A stretch of DNA of 64,000 nt, taken from contig SUYH01000004.1 in the NCBI GenBank assembly GCA_015060535.1, positions 62,001 to 126,000 on the forward strand, read 5' to 3'. The stretch's first letter is position 1. Every line of letters starts with the position of its first letter. Below the pieces are notes generated by a model. The model did no database searches. It had not been told where the DNA came from and saw only the letters and a list, made by a program, of their open reading frames with translations. Of the stretch, positions 16,264 through 26,232 are shown one piece after another. This DNA comes from Prevotella sp. GTDB taxonomy: Bacteria > Bacteroidota > Bacteroidia > Bacteroidales > Bacteroidaceae. The translations under genes and the position numbers were made by a program.

Positions 16264-17717
16264 TATTTCACTTTGACTTTCTTATAACTGCTCTCGTTCT
16301 GTACACGATCGAGGGCAGTTATTGCATATACACAGCGGCGACCTTCCTCAGCTGCCGGCAACTCGTAATGTGTCTCACCAGTGATGGCTACCAGCTTCGA
16401 CGTGTTATTGATATCCACCTTCTCGCCTTGGTTGAAACGATAGATGGCATACTTGACGGCAGCATCCTTCCAACCCTCGCCTTTGGGTGCCGTCCAGAAC
16501 AGCACTTTCTGTCCTTCGACATCAATGACTTGCACTTTACGGGGTTTCTTGGGAGCCTTGCTGTCTATCGACTTCATAGTAGGTTGCAAAGCAGGATAGC
16601 GCCAGTAGTTTGTTCGTAACTTGGTGCCATAGTTGCCTACATTGTCCACGGCAGCTTTCGCATACCACAGCACTGTACCCTTAATGCGAGGCATCTGGGT
16701 GTGCAACTCCATCTTACGAGCCATCTGGTTGAACTTGGCCGTACGCTCAATGTCCTCACCAATATACAAGTCACTTTTGGTGATGTTGGCATTCCACCAG
16801 TGTATCAGTTCTTCGTAGTCAGCAGCTTTGTTGCCTATCTCCCAGTATAGCTGAGGAACACAGTAGTCCATCCATCCCTCACGATCCCAAAGCAACACGT
16901 CAGCATACAGGTCGTCATAGTTCTGCAAACCATTGGTACGACTGCCGTTGGGATCATTCTTCTGGTTACGATAAATGCCAAAAGGAGAGATACCAACCTT
17001 CACCCAAGGTTTGGCACTATGTACCGTCTGGTAGAGTTGTTCGATAAACAGATTCACATTCAGTCGACGCCAGTCACCCTGATTCTCCAACCCGTAGTTG
17101 TTGGCCTGGAAATTTGCCTTATCAGGAATAGCTACACCTGGCACAGGATAGGGATAGAAATAGTCGTCGATATGCAGGCCATCCACATCATAGCGGTCTA
17201 CGATGTCTTTCACCACCTGACAGATATAGTCGCGACACTGCTTCAAAGCCGGATTCAACAGCGTCAGTCCGTCATACTGGAACGTCCACTCCGGATGCTG
17301 TACTACCACATGATTTACGGCATTGACATGAGCAGCCTTCGTCTTGGCACGATAGGGATTAATCCAAGCATGCAACTCCATACCACGCTTATGACATTGC
17401 TCTATCATCCACTGCAAGGGGTCCCAGTAAGGATACGGACGACTGCCCTGTTCACCAGTCAGATAGTAGCTCCAAGGTTCGATGCTACTCTCATAGAGGG
17501 CATCGCACTCAGGACGTACCTGGAAGATGATGACATTACAACCATCCTTCTTCAACTCGTCCAGCTGGTAAGTCAGCGTCTTCTGCATACGTTCGGTACC
17601 CATGCCCCTAAACTGTCCGTTCACGCATTGTATCCATGCCCCACGGAACTCTCTCTTCTGCTGGGCCTGTATAGTAGTGGCCAGTATCAGCAAAACGAAA
17701 AACAATATCTTTCGCAT
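16260..17717 (-). CDS. GH10-like secreted hydrolase (GHL10/DUF187 family)
   Basis: A 485-residue protein with a signal peptide (ILFFVLLILATTIQAQ). The TIM-barrel domain spans about 20-385 and shows the GHL10 landmarks REFRGAWIQCVNGQF, MELHAWINPYRAKT, YDVDGLHIDDYFYPYPVPG and VGISPFGIYRN. A C-terminal fibronectin-III-like domain (about 395-485) follows. Homologues such as DigH cleave denuded peptidoglycan glycans; here the substrate is inferred only. It follows the HAD gene by 5 nt and is last in the leftward metH run. Confidence 0.88.
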   Translation of the reverse strand: MRKILFFVLLILATTIQAQQKREFRGAWIQCVNGQFRGMGTERMQKTLTYQLDELKKDGCNVIIFQVRPECDALYESSIEPWSYYLTGEQGSRPYPYWDPLQWMIEQCHKRGMELHAWINPYRAKTKAAHVNAVNHVVVQHPEWTFQYDGLTLLNPALKQCRDYICQVVKDIVDRYDVDGLHIDDYFYPYPVPGVAIPDKANFQANNYGLENQGDWRRLNVNLFIEQLYQTVHSAKPWVKVGISPFGIYRNQKNDPNGSRTNGLQNYDDLYADVLLWDREGWMDYCVPQLYWEIGNKAADYEELIHWWNANITKSDLYIGEDIERTAKFNQMARKMELHTQMPRIKGTVLWYAKAAVDNVGNYGTKLRTNYWRYPALQPTMKSIDSKAPKKPRKVQVIDVEGQKVLFWTAPKGEGWKDAAVKYAIYRFNQGEKVDINNTSKLVAITGETHYELPAAEEGRRCVYAITALDRVQNESSYKKVKVKY

Positions 17718-17722
17718 ATCTA

Positions 17723-18352
17723 TCAGTCTTTTAAGTATTCGTAAATCTCTTGTGTCCAGTCTTCACCATTCTTCGGACAGAAAGTCCAGATGCCCAGCTG
17801 ACTGGCAGCAGCCACATTCCGAGGGCCATCGTCTACGAAGAGTACTTCCGAGGGCGATATCTGCTCCGTCATCAGCATCTTGTGGAAGATATCCTCCGAG
17901 GGTTTCATCAGCTTCATCTGATAGCTCAGATACATCGCATCAAAGTAATGAGAGACAGGATGTCCCATACCATCAAACAGGTCGCTCTCTACCCATGCCA
18001 TCATACAGGGGTTGGTATTCGAAAGCAACACCAGTCGATAGCCTTCCTCACGCAGACGTTTCAGCGCCTCGAAGTTACGACGAGGAGCCTCCTTCGCATA
18101 GCCCTGCCAGGCATATTCACATTGCTCCTTAGTCACTTCTTTGCCTATCAGCTTGCTCAGTTCCTGACGGAATTCCTCTACGCTGATCAGCCCATTCTCC
18201 AGATTACCGAAGATGCCACGCTGCACATACGGATCCAGATGCTTTTCCACATCCTGAAGACCCAGTTCCTTAAAACGTCTGACAGCTTCCGACTGGTCTA
18301 TCGTGAGAATCACTCCTCCTAAGTCAAATACTATAGTCTTTATTCTTCCCAT
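17723..18352 (-). CDS. HAD-superfamily phosphatase
   Basis: A 209-residue HAD hydrolase of subfamily IA. Motif I is VFDLGGVILTID near 9-20 (nucleophile Asp), motif II LLSNTNP near 109, a Lys in YQMKLMKPSEDIF as motif III, and VLFVDDGPRNVAAA as motif IV. The helical cap between motifs I and II is small. It resembles YihX-type alpha-glucose-1-phosphatases, but the substrate is not certain. Its start overlaps the metH stop by 13 nt. Confidence 0.88.
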   Translation of the reverse strand: MGRIKTIVFDLGGVILTIDQSEAVRRFKELGLQDVEKHLDPYVQRGIFGNLENGLISVEEFRQELSKLIGKEVTKEQCEYAWQGYAKEAPRRNFEALKRLREEGYRLVLLSNTNPCMMAWVESDLFDGMGHPVSHYFDAMYLSYQMKLMKPSEDIFHKMLMTEQISPSEVLFVDDGPRNVAAASQLGIWTFCPKNGEDWTQEIYEYLKD

Positions 18353-21066
18353 AAGTTTGGTTTGTTTCTGCGCGCCTCTTCCAGCGACACCAGTTGTTGC
18401 TGTTCCTGCTGGTAATCCTCACGCATCTGTTCATATTTGGCATCAAGCTCTTTCTCCATCTGTTGCTCTTCCTGCTGGTTCATCAGTCGGGCGGCAACGA
18501 GTGCATTCTGCGACGCGTCTTTCATCCATACTACAGGACCGCCATAGACGGGAGCAATCTTCAAAGCCACATGCAACTCGCTGGTCGTCGCACCACCTAT
18601 CATAATCGGGATGTCCAGTCCTGCACGTTTCAGTTCTCGCGCCACATTGACCATCTCTTCCAGCGAGGGTGTGATTAGTCCTGAGAGTCCTATCATGTCT
18701 ACCTGCTCTTCTATCGCCTTACGGACAATATGCTCGGCAGGCACCATCACGCCCATGTCTATCACCTCGTAGTTGTTGCAAGCCAATATCACACTGACGA
18801 TGTTCTTGCCAATATCGTGCACATCGCCCTTTACGGTGGCCAACAGCACCTTACCATTGGTTTTGGCTGACCCCGTACGTTCCTTTTCTATATAGGGCTG
18901 GAGAATCGACACGGCCTGTTTCATGGTTCGGGCCGTCTTCACCACCTGGGGCAGAAACATCTTACCAGCGCCAAACAGCTGACCCACCTTATTCATGCCT
19001 TCCATCAGCGGACCTTCGATGATATTCACCGCCTTAGGATATTGCTGCAACGCTTCCTGTAGGTCTTCTTCCAGATAGTCGCCCACGCCTTTGATCAGCG
19101 CCTGCTCAAGGCGTTCTTCCAGGCTCCCTTGCCTAGTCTTACTAGTCTCACTAGTTATACTAGTTATACTAGATCTACTAGAGCTACTAGAGCTACTAGA
19201 TCCAGCCTCCTCCGCCAATTTCCCAGCCAGCGCTATCAAGTCTTCGCTAGCACCTACACGACGGTTCAGAATGACATCTTCAATGATGTCCAGCTGGTCT
19301 TGCGGAATATCCGTATACAGCACCTTGGTGGCAGGGTTGACGATACCGAAATCCATACCTGCCTGAATGGCATGATAGAGGAATACAGCATGCATCGCCT
19401 CACGGATATAATTGTTGCCACGGAACGAGAACGACAGATTGCTGACGCCTCCGCTGACGTGTGCTCCTGGCAAGTTCTCACGTATCCATTTCGTGGCACG
19501 TATAAAGTCGGCTGCATAGCTGTCATGCTCGGGCATTCCCGTAGCTACTGCCAGAATATTGGGATCAAAGATGATGTCTAGCGGATTCATCCCAACACGT
19601 TGTGTCAGAATACGATAAGCGCGTTCGGCTATCTCAACACGTCGCTCGTAGCTGGTAGCTTGTCCTTCTTCATCGAAACACATCACCACCACTGCAGCGC
19701 CATATCTCTTCACGTCCATCGCATGCTGCACGAACACATCCTCGCCTTCCTTTAGCGAGATACTGTTGACGATACTCTTTCCTTGCAGACATTTCAGTCC
19801 GCTGACAATCACATCCCAGTTCGACGAGTCTATCATCACGGGCACGGAGGCGATGTCGGGTTCCGCAGCGATCATATTCAGGAAAGTAACCATCTCCTGA
19901 CGCGCATCCAGCAAGCCATCATCCATATTGATATCGATGACCAGTGCGCCGTCAGCCACCTGTTTACGGGCTATCGAGATGGCTTCTTCATATTGGTGGT
20001 CCTTGATGAGTCGGAGGAATTTCCTCGAGCCAGCCACATTACATCGTTCACCCACATTCACGAAGTGGACATCAGGAGTGACATCGAGCATCTCCAGTCC
20101 GCTAAGCCACATCGTCGTCGACTTTTCCACAGGCTGGTGAGGCTTCTTGCCATCCACCAATGCCGGATATTTCGCAATAAAGCCATCGTCCGTACCACAG
20201 CATCCACCAATGATGTTCACCAGCCCCTCGTCAACCATCTGTCCCATCTGGGGTGCCATGCTCTCCGCAGTCTCGTCGTAGAGTCCCATCGCGTTAGGCA
20301 GACCGGCATTCGGATAGGCGGTGACATAATAAGGCGACTTCCTGGCCAATTGGCGTAGGAAGGGTATCATCTGACGGGCACCAAACGAGCAGTTCAGTCC
20401 CAGACTGAATATCGGATAGCAGCTCATGCTGGCCAGAAAGGCATCCAGCGTCTGTCCACTCAGCGTTCTGCCAGCCAGGTCGCTCACCGTCACGCTGATC
20501 ATCAGGGGCAGCGTCTTGCCATGTTGCGTCATGGCTTGCATCGACGCATCGATGGCCACCTTTGCATTCAGCGTATCGAAAATTGTTTCTATCAGCAGGG
20601 CATCCACCCCACCCTCTATCAGCGCGTCAGCCTCTTCGTAGTAGGCCTCATACAGCTCGTCGTAGGTCATGTCGCGCAAGGCGGGATTGCTCACGTCAGG
20701 CGACATCGAGCAGGTCTTATTCGTAGGTCCTATCGAGCCAGCCACAAAACGAGGCTTGTCTGCTGTAGTGAATTCGTCAGCACACCTGCGGGCTATCCTC
20801 GCCCCTTCCTGTGCCATCTCTCGCGCCTTGTCCTCCAAGTGGTAGTCAGCCTGCGAGATGCGCTGAGCACTAAACGTATTGGTGGTTATAATGTCAGCGC
20901 CGGCCTTCAGATATCTGCGATGGATTTCCGCAATGACATCAGGGCGCGTCAGGTTCAGCTCGTCCGAATTACCCGTCTTGCCCATCAACGTACCTATCAT
21001 GGTACCCATGGCACCGTCTAGAATAAGTATCCTTTCCTTAGCTAAGTCTTCCAGTCTTGTGTTCAT
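18340..21066 (-). CDS. metH: Cobalamin-dependent methionine synthase lacking activation domain
   Basis: A 908-residue MetH. The homocysteine domain (about 1-300) has the zinc cysteines in GLNCSFG and GGCCGTDDG. The pterin domain (about 330-600) has [13 protein letters not shown], and a cap plus cobalamin domain (about 660-890) holds [12 protein letters not shown] near 745. The AdoMet-binding reactivation domain of the ~1220-residue enzymes is missing, as is usual in Bacteroidales. It methylates homocysteine using methyl-tetrahydrofolate. Between pterin and cap domains, near residue 630, lies a Ser/Thr linker encoded by an ACTAGT-type 9-nt repeat. It overlaps smpB by ATGA. Confidence 0.95.
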   Translation of the reverse strand: MNTRLEDLAKERILILDGAMGTMIGTLMGKTGNSDELNLTRPDVIAEIHRRYLKAGADIITTNTFSAQRISQADYHLEDKAREMAQEGARIARRCADEFTTADKPRFVAGSIGPTNKTCSMSPDVSNPALRDMTYDELYEAYYEEADALIEGGVDALLIETIFDTLNAKVAIDASMQAMTQHGKTLPLMISVTVSDLAGRTLSGQTLDAFLASMSCYPIFSLGLNCSFGARQMIPFLRQLARKSPYYVTAYPNAGLPNAMGLYDETAESMAPQMGQMVDEGLVNIIGGCCGTDDGFIAKYPALVDGKKPHQPVEKSTTMWLSGLEMLDVTPDVHFVNVGERCNVAGSRKFLRLIKDHQYEEAISIARKQVADGALVIDINMDDGLLDARQEMVTFLNMIAAEPDIASVPVMIDSSNWDVIVSGLKCLQGKSIVNSISLKEGEDVFVQHAMDVKRYGAAVVVMCFDEEGQATSYERRVEIAERAYRILTQRVGMNPLDIIFDPNILAVATGMPEHDSYAADFIRATKWIRENLPGAHVSGGVSNLSFSFRGNNYIREAMHAVFLYHAIQAGMDFGIVNPATKVLYTDIPQDQLDIIEDVILNRRVGASEDLIALAGKLAEEAGSSSSSSSSRSSITSITSETSKTRQGSLEERLEQALIKGVGDYLEEDLQEALQQYPKAVNIIEGPLMEGMNKVGQLFGAGKMFLPQVVKTARTMKQAVSILQPYIEKERTGSAKTNGKVLLATVKGDVHDIGKNIVSVILACNNYEVIDMGVMVPAEHIVRKAIEEQVDMIGLSGLITPSLEEMVNVARELKRAGLDIPIMIGGATTSELHVALKIAPVYGGPVVWMKDASQNALVAARLMNQQEEQQMEKELDAKYEQMREDYQQEQQQLVSLEEARRNKPNLWEE
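19132..19203. repeat. ACTAGT/TCTAGT 9-nt repeat array inside metH
   Basis: On the coding strand eight 9-nt units start TCTAGT (four) then ACTAGT (three) and a decayed ACTAGG. They encode S/T-S-x triplets: [24 protein letters not shown]. The array sits in the linker between the pterin and cobalamin-cap domains. The codon phase and orientation relative to the gene equal those of the array in the ABC-F gene. Confidence 0.85.
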
Positions 21067-21545
21067 CTGTATACCTTCATGGCGCGATCCATCTCGCGCT
21101 TGTCTTCTTTTTCCTTCAATGTCTGTCGCTTGTCAAACTCCTTCTTACCCTTGCACAGTGCGATATCCATCTTCGCCCTGCCTTTCTGGTCTATAAACAC
21201 CAGCAGTGGAACTATGGTGTAACCCGTCTGTTTCGTTGCTGCCGCCAGTTTCTGGATCTCACGTTTCGTCAACAGCAACTTCCTATCACGCTTCATCTCA
21301 TGGTTGTTGTATGAGCCATAGAAATAGGGCGATACATTCATGCCCTTCACCCACATCTCACCATTGATGATGGTGCAATAGGTATCTACCAGCGAGGCCT
21401 TACCCATGCGGATACTCTTAATCTCCGTACCCGTCAGCACGATACCTGCTGTGAAGGTATCGATGAAGAAATATTCAAACGATGCCTTCTTGTTTCTTAT
21501 ATTAACAGGACTTTTCTTCCTGATCAGTTCCTCTTCCTTGTTCAT
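21063..21545 (-). CDS. smpB: SsrA-binding protein SmpB
   Basis: A 160-residue protein. Landmarks are [34 protein letters not shown], the oligonucleotide-binding barrel around [18 protein letters not shown] and the basic tail [20 protein letters not shown]. SmpB delivers tmRNA to stalled ribosomes. It overlaps the metH start and the stop of the DUF4375 gene by ATGA on each side. No tmRNA gene is seen in the window. Confidence 0.95.
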   Translation of the reverse strand: MNKEEELIRKKSPVNIRNKKASFEYFFIDTFTAGIVLTGTEIKSIRMGKASLVDTYCTIINGEMWVKGMNVSPYFYGSYNNHEMKRDRKLLLTKREIQKLAAATKQTGYTIVPLLVFIDQKGRAKMDIALCKGKKEFDKRQTLKEKEDKREMDRAMKVYR

Positions 21546-22045
21546 TGAATCGTTGCGAATTTCTCAATGTGTTCGTCAATATAACGGGCTATTTGCTCCG
21601 TCCACGCTTCTTCCTGCTCTACAAACTCGTCATCCATATCGTCAAATTCAGGGAACTGCTCAAACAGCGCCATAAATTCATCGTCTGTACAGTCCTTTTC
21701 CAACTGCTCATGATACTTGACATACAGCGTATGTGCATCATACACCAGCTTTGACAGTTCTCTCATACCCCATAATTTCACGGCTTTGGCAAACGGGTTC
21801 TTAAAGATGAACGGACCATAGCCATTATGTATCAGTTGTACGAAACCGCCGTCCATCACCTCTTCGTGCAGCACGTCCCACGCCAACAGGGTTATCTGGT
21901 CACTATTCAGTTCACCCAGCGTTTCCGCTGTCAGTTCACCGCCAATAGCGTCCTTGATAGCTTGTATGAATGCGCCTACGAAAGCATCCATACCTTCGCC
22001 TGCAGCCTGTCTCAAAGTTGAATCATCAATCGTAACTTGTATCAT
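21542..22045 (-). CDS. DUF4375 (DMP19-like) acidic protein
   Basis: A 167-residue very acidic protein. The start at MIQVTIDDS (22045) leaves a 9-nt gap after the phosphatase stop; a longer start would overlap that gene. The core [32 protein letters not shown] and [20 protein letters not shown] are DUF4375 motifs. The family includes DMP19, a dsDNA-mimic protein of Neisseria; DNA mimicry here is inference. It overlaps smpB by 4 nt. Confidence 0.75.
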   Translation of the reverse strand: MIQVTIDDSTLRQAAGEGMDAFVGAFIQAIKDAIGGELTAETLGELNSDQITLLAWDVLHEEVMDGGFVQLIHNGYGPFIFKNPFAKAVKLWGMRELSKLVYDAHTLYVKYHEQLEKDCTDDEFMALFEQFPEFDDMDDEFVEQEEAWTEQIARYIDEHIEKFATIQ

Positions 22046-22053
22046 AACTGATC

Positions 22054-23898
22054 CTATTTCAAAATGATACACATCTTAGTCAGATCGTCGGTAGGCTCTG
22101 CTTCACCCACGAAGTCCTCTACTGCCCTGTGGACAGTCTCCGAGGTCTGACGAGCATCACCCAGGTCTTTCTTCAGAAGAGCTTTCAGACGCTCGTCACC
22201 AAACTGCTCCTTATGAATATTCTCTGCTTCGTTGATGCCATCGGTGTATACGAAGAGCGTCTTTCCGTGCATGTTATCCACCTCTTCGCCTTCAAACTCC
22301 ACTTCCGACCACAGTCCGATGGGTGCGTTCGCCTCCATCTTCATATATTCACCATCCAGCAGCGGTGGGTTATGACCTGCATTACAGAATTCCATGTGGC
22401 CCGACTTCAGGTGAATCAGTCCGATAAACATCGTCACAAACATGCCCTGCTCGTTATCTTCCACCAGCGCATGGTTCAGTCGGGTGGCAATGGTGTTGGG
22501 CGACAGCCTGCCGTCGACCAGCGTGCGGAACATACGCGTCACCTCAGCCATAAACAAGGCTGCTGGAACACCCTTTCCACTGACGTCACCCACACAGAAA
22601 TACAACATATCGTCTAGCAGCGCATAGCCGTATAGGTCGCCACCAACCTCCTTGGCGGGCGTCATCATCGCAAAGATATCCACATCGCGACGCTTGGGGA
22701 ACACGTGCGGCAGCATGCGCTTCTGTATCTCTCGTGCAATGCGCAACTCACTCTCGATACGCTCCTTGGCGGTTGTGGTCTCCTCCAGCTTGTCGTAAGC
22801 CTTCTTCAACTGCTGATTTACACTCTCCAGATGCTTCAGGTGCTTCTTGCGACGAATGGAGATGAACGAGAGGAAAGCGATGATGAGAACTGCTATCACG
22901 GCACCTGCCGTCAACATCGTATGGTTCTTGGCCAATTGCTGTTCCTTGGCGTCGTTCTCAGCATAGGTCAGCGTCAGCTCAGCGTCAAACTCGCTCATCT
23001 GTGCACGTGCCTCCGACGACTGTATGGAGTCTATCACTTCACGTGTCTTCTTCTGCCAGTAGAGCGCCTGTTTCAGATCGCCCATGTGTTCGTATATCGA
23101 GGCTTTCTGCGCACACTTGTTTTGCTGGTGTATCAGCTTGTCCGTACGCTTCAGGGCCAGCTGCCACTGCTTGCGGTTCTTGGCCTGATAGACGTTGATC
23201 AACTCACCGAACAATCCACCCTGACCGCCATGCTCCGCCATCAGCTGTGCACGCTCCTTGTAAGCTTCCTCAAAACCGATGCTGTCGCCCATGTTATAGC
23301 GCACCAGACACTTATAGCTCCATGCCGTAATCTGGTTCATAGGAATGAGCTTCGGCTCGTCCAGCGCCTTACGGGCATATTCCTGCACCTCGTCGTAGTT
23401 CTTCTTTCGCAGCGCTATCTCACAAAGTCCCAGATAGCAGGGTGCGGCACTCTCCTCAGGCAGGTATTTATCCTTCAATTCCAGAGCCTGTAGGAAACTC
23501 TTCTTTGCCAAGTCGTTGTTGCCTGACATCTCGCGGATAGAGCCCAGCGTGAAGGTGGCGAAATACATGCCCACATTGCTGTTGTTCTCCTTCGCATGGG
23601 TATAGATGGCATGCGACAACTCGACACCCTTCTTGCGGTCTACGAATTCAAACATATAGATGGCCTCGTATGAACAAGCCCGATAGTAAGTCTCCTGATA
23701 GCCCGAAAACTCTGTAGCATCCTTCACCCGCTTTACAGCCTCAAAAAAATTCTCTGTCTCACGAGCACTATAACTACGATAGGCCTCTTCGGTCAGTTTC
23801 AGTAGCTTGGGGGGCAATTGCTCCTCAGCCCAGACGTGCGTTGCACCCGTTGTCATCAACACGAATGCCAGCATTAAAAGACTTACAATTCTCTTCAT
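22054..23898 (-). CDS. Membrane SpoIIE/RsbU-type PP2C phosphatase with TPR sensor
   Basis: A 614-residue protein from the ATG at 23898, placed just downstream of a canonical promoter. It has a signal peptide (VSLLMLAFVLMTTGATHVWA), a periplasmic TPR region (about 25-330), one membrane segment (LTAGAVIAVLIIAFLSFISI), a coiled coil (about 365-410) and a C-terminal PP2C domain. PP2C motifs are EVGGDLYGYALLDD, FCVGDVSGKGVPAALFM, FCNAGHNPPLL and LFVYTDGINEA. Such proteins dephosphorylate anti-sigma-factor antagonists or similar partners; none is encoded nearby. It is first in the 7.6-kb leftward metH run. Confidence 0.88.
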   Translation of the reverse strand: MKRIVSLLMLAFVLMTTGATHVWAEEQLPPKLLKLTEEAYRSYSARETENFFEAVKRVKDATEFSGYQETYYRACSYEAIYMFEFVDRKKGVELSHAIYTHAKENNSNVGMYFATFTLGSIREMSGNNDLAKKSFLQALELKDKYLPEESAAPCYLGLCEIALRKKNYDEVQEYARKALDEPKLIPMNQITAWSYKCLVRYNMGDSIGFEEAYKERAQLMAEHGGQGGLFGELINVYQAKNRKQWQLALKRTDKLIHQQNKCAQKASIYEHMGDLKQALYWQKKTREVIDSIQSSEARAQMSEFDAELTLTYAENDAKEQQLAKNHTMLTAGAVIAVLIIAFLSFISIRRKKHLKHLESVNQQLKKAYDKLEETTTAKERIESELRIAREIQKRMLPHVFPKRRDVDIFAMMTPAKEVGGDLYGYALLDDMLYFCVGDVSGKGVPAALFMAEVTRMFRTLVDGRLSPNTIATRLNHALVEDNEQGMFVTMFIGLIHLKSGHMEFCNAGHNPPLLDGEYMKMEANAPIGLWSEVEFEGEEVDNMHGKTLFVYTDGINEAENIHKEQFGDERLKALLKKDLGDARQTSETVHRAVEDFVGEAEPTDDLTKMCIILK

Positions 23899-23903
23899 AG
23901 CCC

Positions 23904-23935
23904 GCAAAAGTACAAATAATCTTTTAATTGACAAA
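23904..23935 (-). promoter_or_regulatory. Canonical promoter of the phosphatase-metH run
   Basis: Minus-strand TTTG (23932-23935), a 19-nt spacer and TACTTTTGC (23904-23912). The -7 box ends 6 nt before the ATG chosen for the phosphatase, giving a very short leader. Confidence 0.65.
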
Positions 23936-23975
23936 AAATATTCTCCAAAAATCCCTAAAATTTGATTTTTTTGTC

Positions 23976-23984
23976 TATCTTTGC
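23976..23984 (+). promoter_or_regulatory. -7 box of the clostripain-like gene
   Basis: Plus-strand TATCTTTGC, 51 nt before the ATG. A TTTG lies only 11 nt upstream (23961-23964), not at the usual distance. Confidence 0.5.
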
Positions 23985-24035
23985 ACATGGATTTAGCCAT
24001 TGACTATTTACTAACATTTAAACAATACACGATTT

Positions 24036-25589
24036 ATGAAGAAACTATCCATGACACTCGCAACGGTCTGTTGTTGCATCACACTGCTTTCATCGTGTGC
24101 CATCGACAACGCCGACAATCCCGTGAGCCCGACCTATTCGGAGGAGCCTGCCTACACCATTCTCTACTACGGCCATGGTGGCGGCAACAGAGAATACTAC
24201 TATCTGCAGAAGATAGCCGACTTCTACAATGCCAGCTCCGATGCCCTGAAACGAGTAAACGTGGTGGTGCAGTACAAATTCTCCACTGCCGAGAATCTGG
24301 CCAAGCAAAAATATTTCGGTGTCGATTCCTGTGAGCTTTATGGCAGCAAGACCATTCGCTGGGCTCTTGATCCTGCAAAGACATTCAAAGAACAGGCTTA
24401 CGACCCCGCCAGCATCTATGGTGCCGGCAATGCCGACCTCACCTCTCCCGACTCGTTGGCCAATTTCATCAAGTGGGCTGTCAATGCCTATCCTGCCAAG
24501 AAGTACATGCTCATCGTCCATGACCACGGTGGCGGCTATACACCGGATGGAGAACTGCCGGAGGCCGAAACTGCTGCCGCTGCCAGAAGAAGCTTGGTTG
24601 GTGACGACGGCTACAGCGGCCACCATTTCACAGCCAAGAGCTTCCGCCGTGCGCTGACCACTTCTGGTGTTCATTTCGAGACTCTCTTTATGGACGCCTG
24701 TCTGATGAACAACCTCGAGTACCAGTTCGAGCTGCATGATCTCTGCGACTACGTCATCGCCCCCACCTACTCAAAGCCTTCCATCGATGGTGCCTATCGC
24801 ATGATTCCTGAGGTGCTCGGCCAGCCCATGGTCGACATCGAGAAGGCGCTGGATGAATACTGCAAAGCCTGTGTGCAAAGCTGGGACAAGGACATGAACG
24901 CCGACGATACCACACCTGTATATACCGACATGACCGTCACCCGCACCGCCAGTATCCCACAGCTGGGTAAGATGCTGCGCCAATTCACCGACCGCCTGTG
25001 CGATACCTACACCAATGGCACCGATGCCCAGCGAGCCGCCATCGACTCATGCACGGCTCGCGCCACCAAGGTGCAGTTGAATCAGCCCAACTATGATGCC
25101 ATCAAATATGTGCGTTCACTCGTCACCGCCCTACCCGAAGTCTATGGCGACGACTTCTTCAAGCAGATGGGCGATGCCTTCGACAACTGCATCGTAGCAC
25201 AATACTTCAGCCACTACCTCACTATCCACAAATATATGGTTGACTACAGCGTGCTGCTGGGTGCCGAGGGCGCTTACGCCTATATCTTCTGGGAAGACAA
25301 TCCCAAAACTGGCAGCAAGCACCCCGATGGAGGATACGTCTATGCCGAAAACGGTGATTATCAGTACCTCTACCTCAAGCCCACTGACAATCCCGAATAC
25401 TACACTGGTGAACTCATCGGCAATAAGAGAAACTGGGGCTCCACGCTTGCCGCCACCTACGAACAGCTCGCCTTCGACCGCATTGTGGGATGGAGCCGCT
25501 GGCTTCGACTCAACAAGCAGTGGCCCAACATGTTCTGCGCCAGCGGCCTGGACTTCGAGCTACCCATGCCTAAAGAGAAAAACTCATAA
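24036..25589 (+). CDS. Clostripain-family (C11) cysteine peptidase, lipoprotein
   Basis: A 517-residue protein. The N-terminus has a lipoprotein signal (VCCCITLLSSC, lipidated Cys near residue 21). The peptidase core shows the catalytic His in MLIVHDHGGGY near 167 and the catalytic Cys in LFMDACLMNNLEYQFEL near 232, as in family C11. The C-terminal half is typical of Bacteroidales C11 lipoproteins. It probably sits on the outer membrane or periplasmic side and cleaves after basic residues; specificity is inference. It is a single-gene rightward unit between two leftward ones. Confidence 0.9.
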   Translation: MKKLSMTLATVCCCITLLSSCAIDNADNPVSPTYSEEPAYTILYYGHGGGNREYYYLQKIADFYNASSDALKRVNVVVQYKFSTAENLAKQKYFGVDSCELYGSKTIRWALDPAKTFKEQAYDPASIYGAGNADLTSPDSLANFIKWAVNAYPAKKYMLIVHDHGGGYTPDGELPEAETAAAARRSLVGDDGYSGHHFTAKSFRRALTTSGVHFETLFMDACLMNNLEYQFELHDLCDYVIAPTYSKPSIDGAYRMIPEVLGQPMVDIEKALDEYCKACVQSWDKDMNADDTTPVYTDMTVTRTASIPQLGKMLRQFTDRLCDTYTNGTDAQRAAIDSCTARATKVQLNQPNYDAIKYVRSLVTALPEVYGDDFFKQMGDAFDNCIVAQYFSHYLTIHKYMVDYSVLLGAEGAYAYIFWEDNPKTGSKHPDGGYVYAENGDYQYLYLKPTDNPEYYTGELIGNKRNWGSTLAATYEQLAFDRIVGWSRWLRLNKQWPNMFCASGLDFELPMPKEKNS

Positions 25590-25610
25590 TCATCGCCTTG
25601 CGGAAACCAT

Positions 25611-25636
25611 AAGGAGCATCCTGTGGGTGCTCCTTT
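25611..25636. terminator. Bidirectional terminator
   Basis: AAGGAGCA and TGCTCCTT form an 8-bp stem with a short loop. The stem lies between the convergent peptidase and methionine-sulfoxide reductase genes and can serve both. Confidence 0.6.
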
Positions 25637-25647
25637 CCTGTTCGTCC

Positions 25648-26118
25648 TTAAGAATACTGTTTGATGAACAATGGCGAAAGCATCTTGCAGATTTCTTCCA
25701 GATACTGCTGGTCAATATCGTCAAAGGTGGCCAAGTCCTTGCTGTCGATGTCGAGGACGGCTGCCACTTCCCCACCCTTTGAGAATACGGGTACAACTAT
25801 CTCTGAGCGAGAGAGACTACTGCAAGCGATATGCCCAGGAAACTGTTCCACGTCAGGCACGATGATGGTTTGCTGCTCCTTCCATGCCGTACCGCAGACC
25901 CCCTTTCCATACCCAATGTGCATACATGCAACAGGCCCTTGGAATGGTCCTAGCACCAACTCGTTATCGACTACCCGATAGAATCCCGTCCACCAGAATC
26001 CCATAGCCTCATGGATGGCAGCACAGACATTGGCCATTACCGCCACAAGGTCCGTTTCACCATCTATCAGCGCAATGATTTGCTTTGTAAGCAAACTGTA
26101 TTTCTCTGTCTTATCCAT
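25648..26118 (-). CDS. msrC: Free methionine-(R)-sulfoxide reductase, GAF fold
   Basis: A 156-residue GAF protein from MDKTEKYSLL, which aligns with the start of known fRMsr proteins; an in-frame ATG at 26136 is an alternative. The promoter at 26193-26225 rules out the still longer frame. The active-site cysteines are visible in GPVACMHIGYGKGVCGTAW and GHIACSSLSRSEIVVPVF; VLDIDSKDLATFDDID closes the fold. It reduces free Met-R-sulfoxide with thioredoxin. It is a single leftward gene. Confidence 0.9.
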   Translation of the reverse strand: MDKTEKYSLLTKQIIALIDGETDLVAVMANVCAAIHEAMGFWWTGFYRVVDNELVLGPFQGPVACMHIGYGKGVCGTAWKEQQTIIVPDVEQFPGHIACSSLSRSEIVVPVFSKGGEVAAVLDIDSKDLATFDDIDQQYLEEICKMLSPLFIKQYS

Positions 26119-26192
26119 TTCTTCAACACTTTTCATTATCGCAGCCTCAGCTTCGTCATCATTGTCGATGCCCGAATCCTCTTCTATGAACT

Positions 26193-26225
26193 GCAAAGAT
26201 AGGAAGAAAAAATCAATACTCCAAA
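26193..26225 (-). promoter_or_regulatory. Canonical promoter of msrC
   Basis: Minus-strand TTTG (26222-26225), a 20-nt spacer and TATCTTTGC (26193-26201). It lies in the 114-nt gap after the M15 peptidase gene and marks the edge of the accessory region. Confidence 0.72.
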
Positions 26226-26232
26226 TTATGAG

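Noticed and set aside
22705..23493. 262-codon rightward frame opposite the SpoIIE-type phosphatase
   Set aside because: Leu-rich antisense shadow; the minus-strand product has complete TPR and PP2C motifs.
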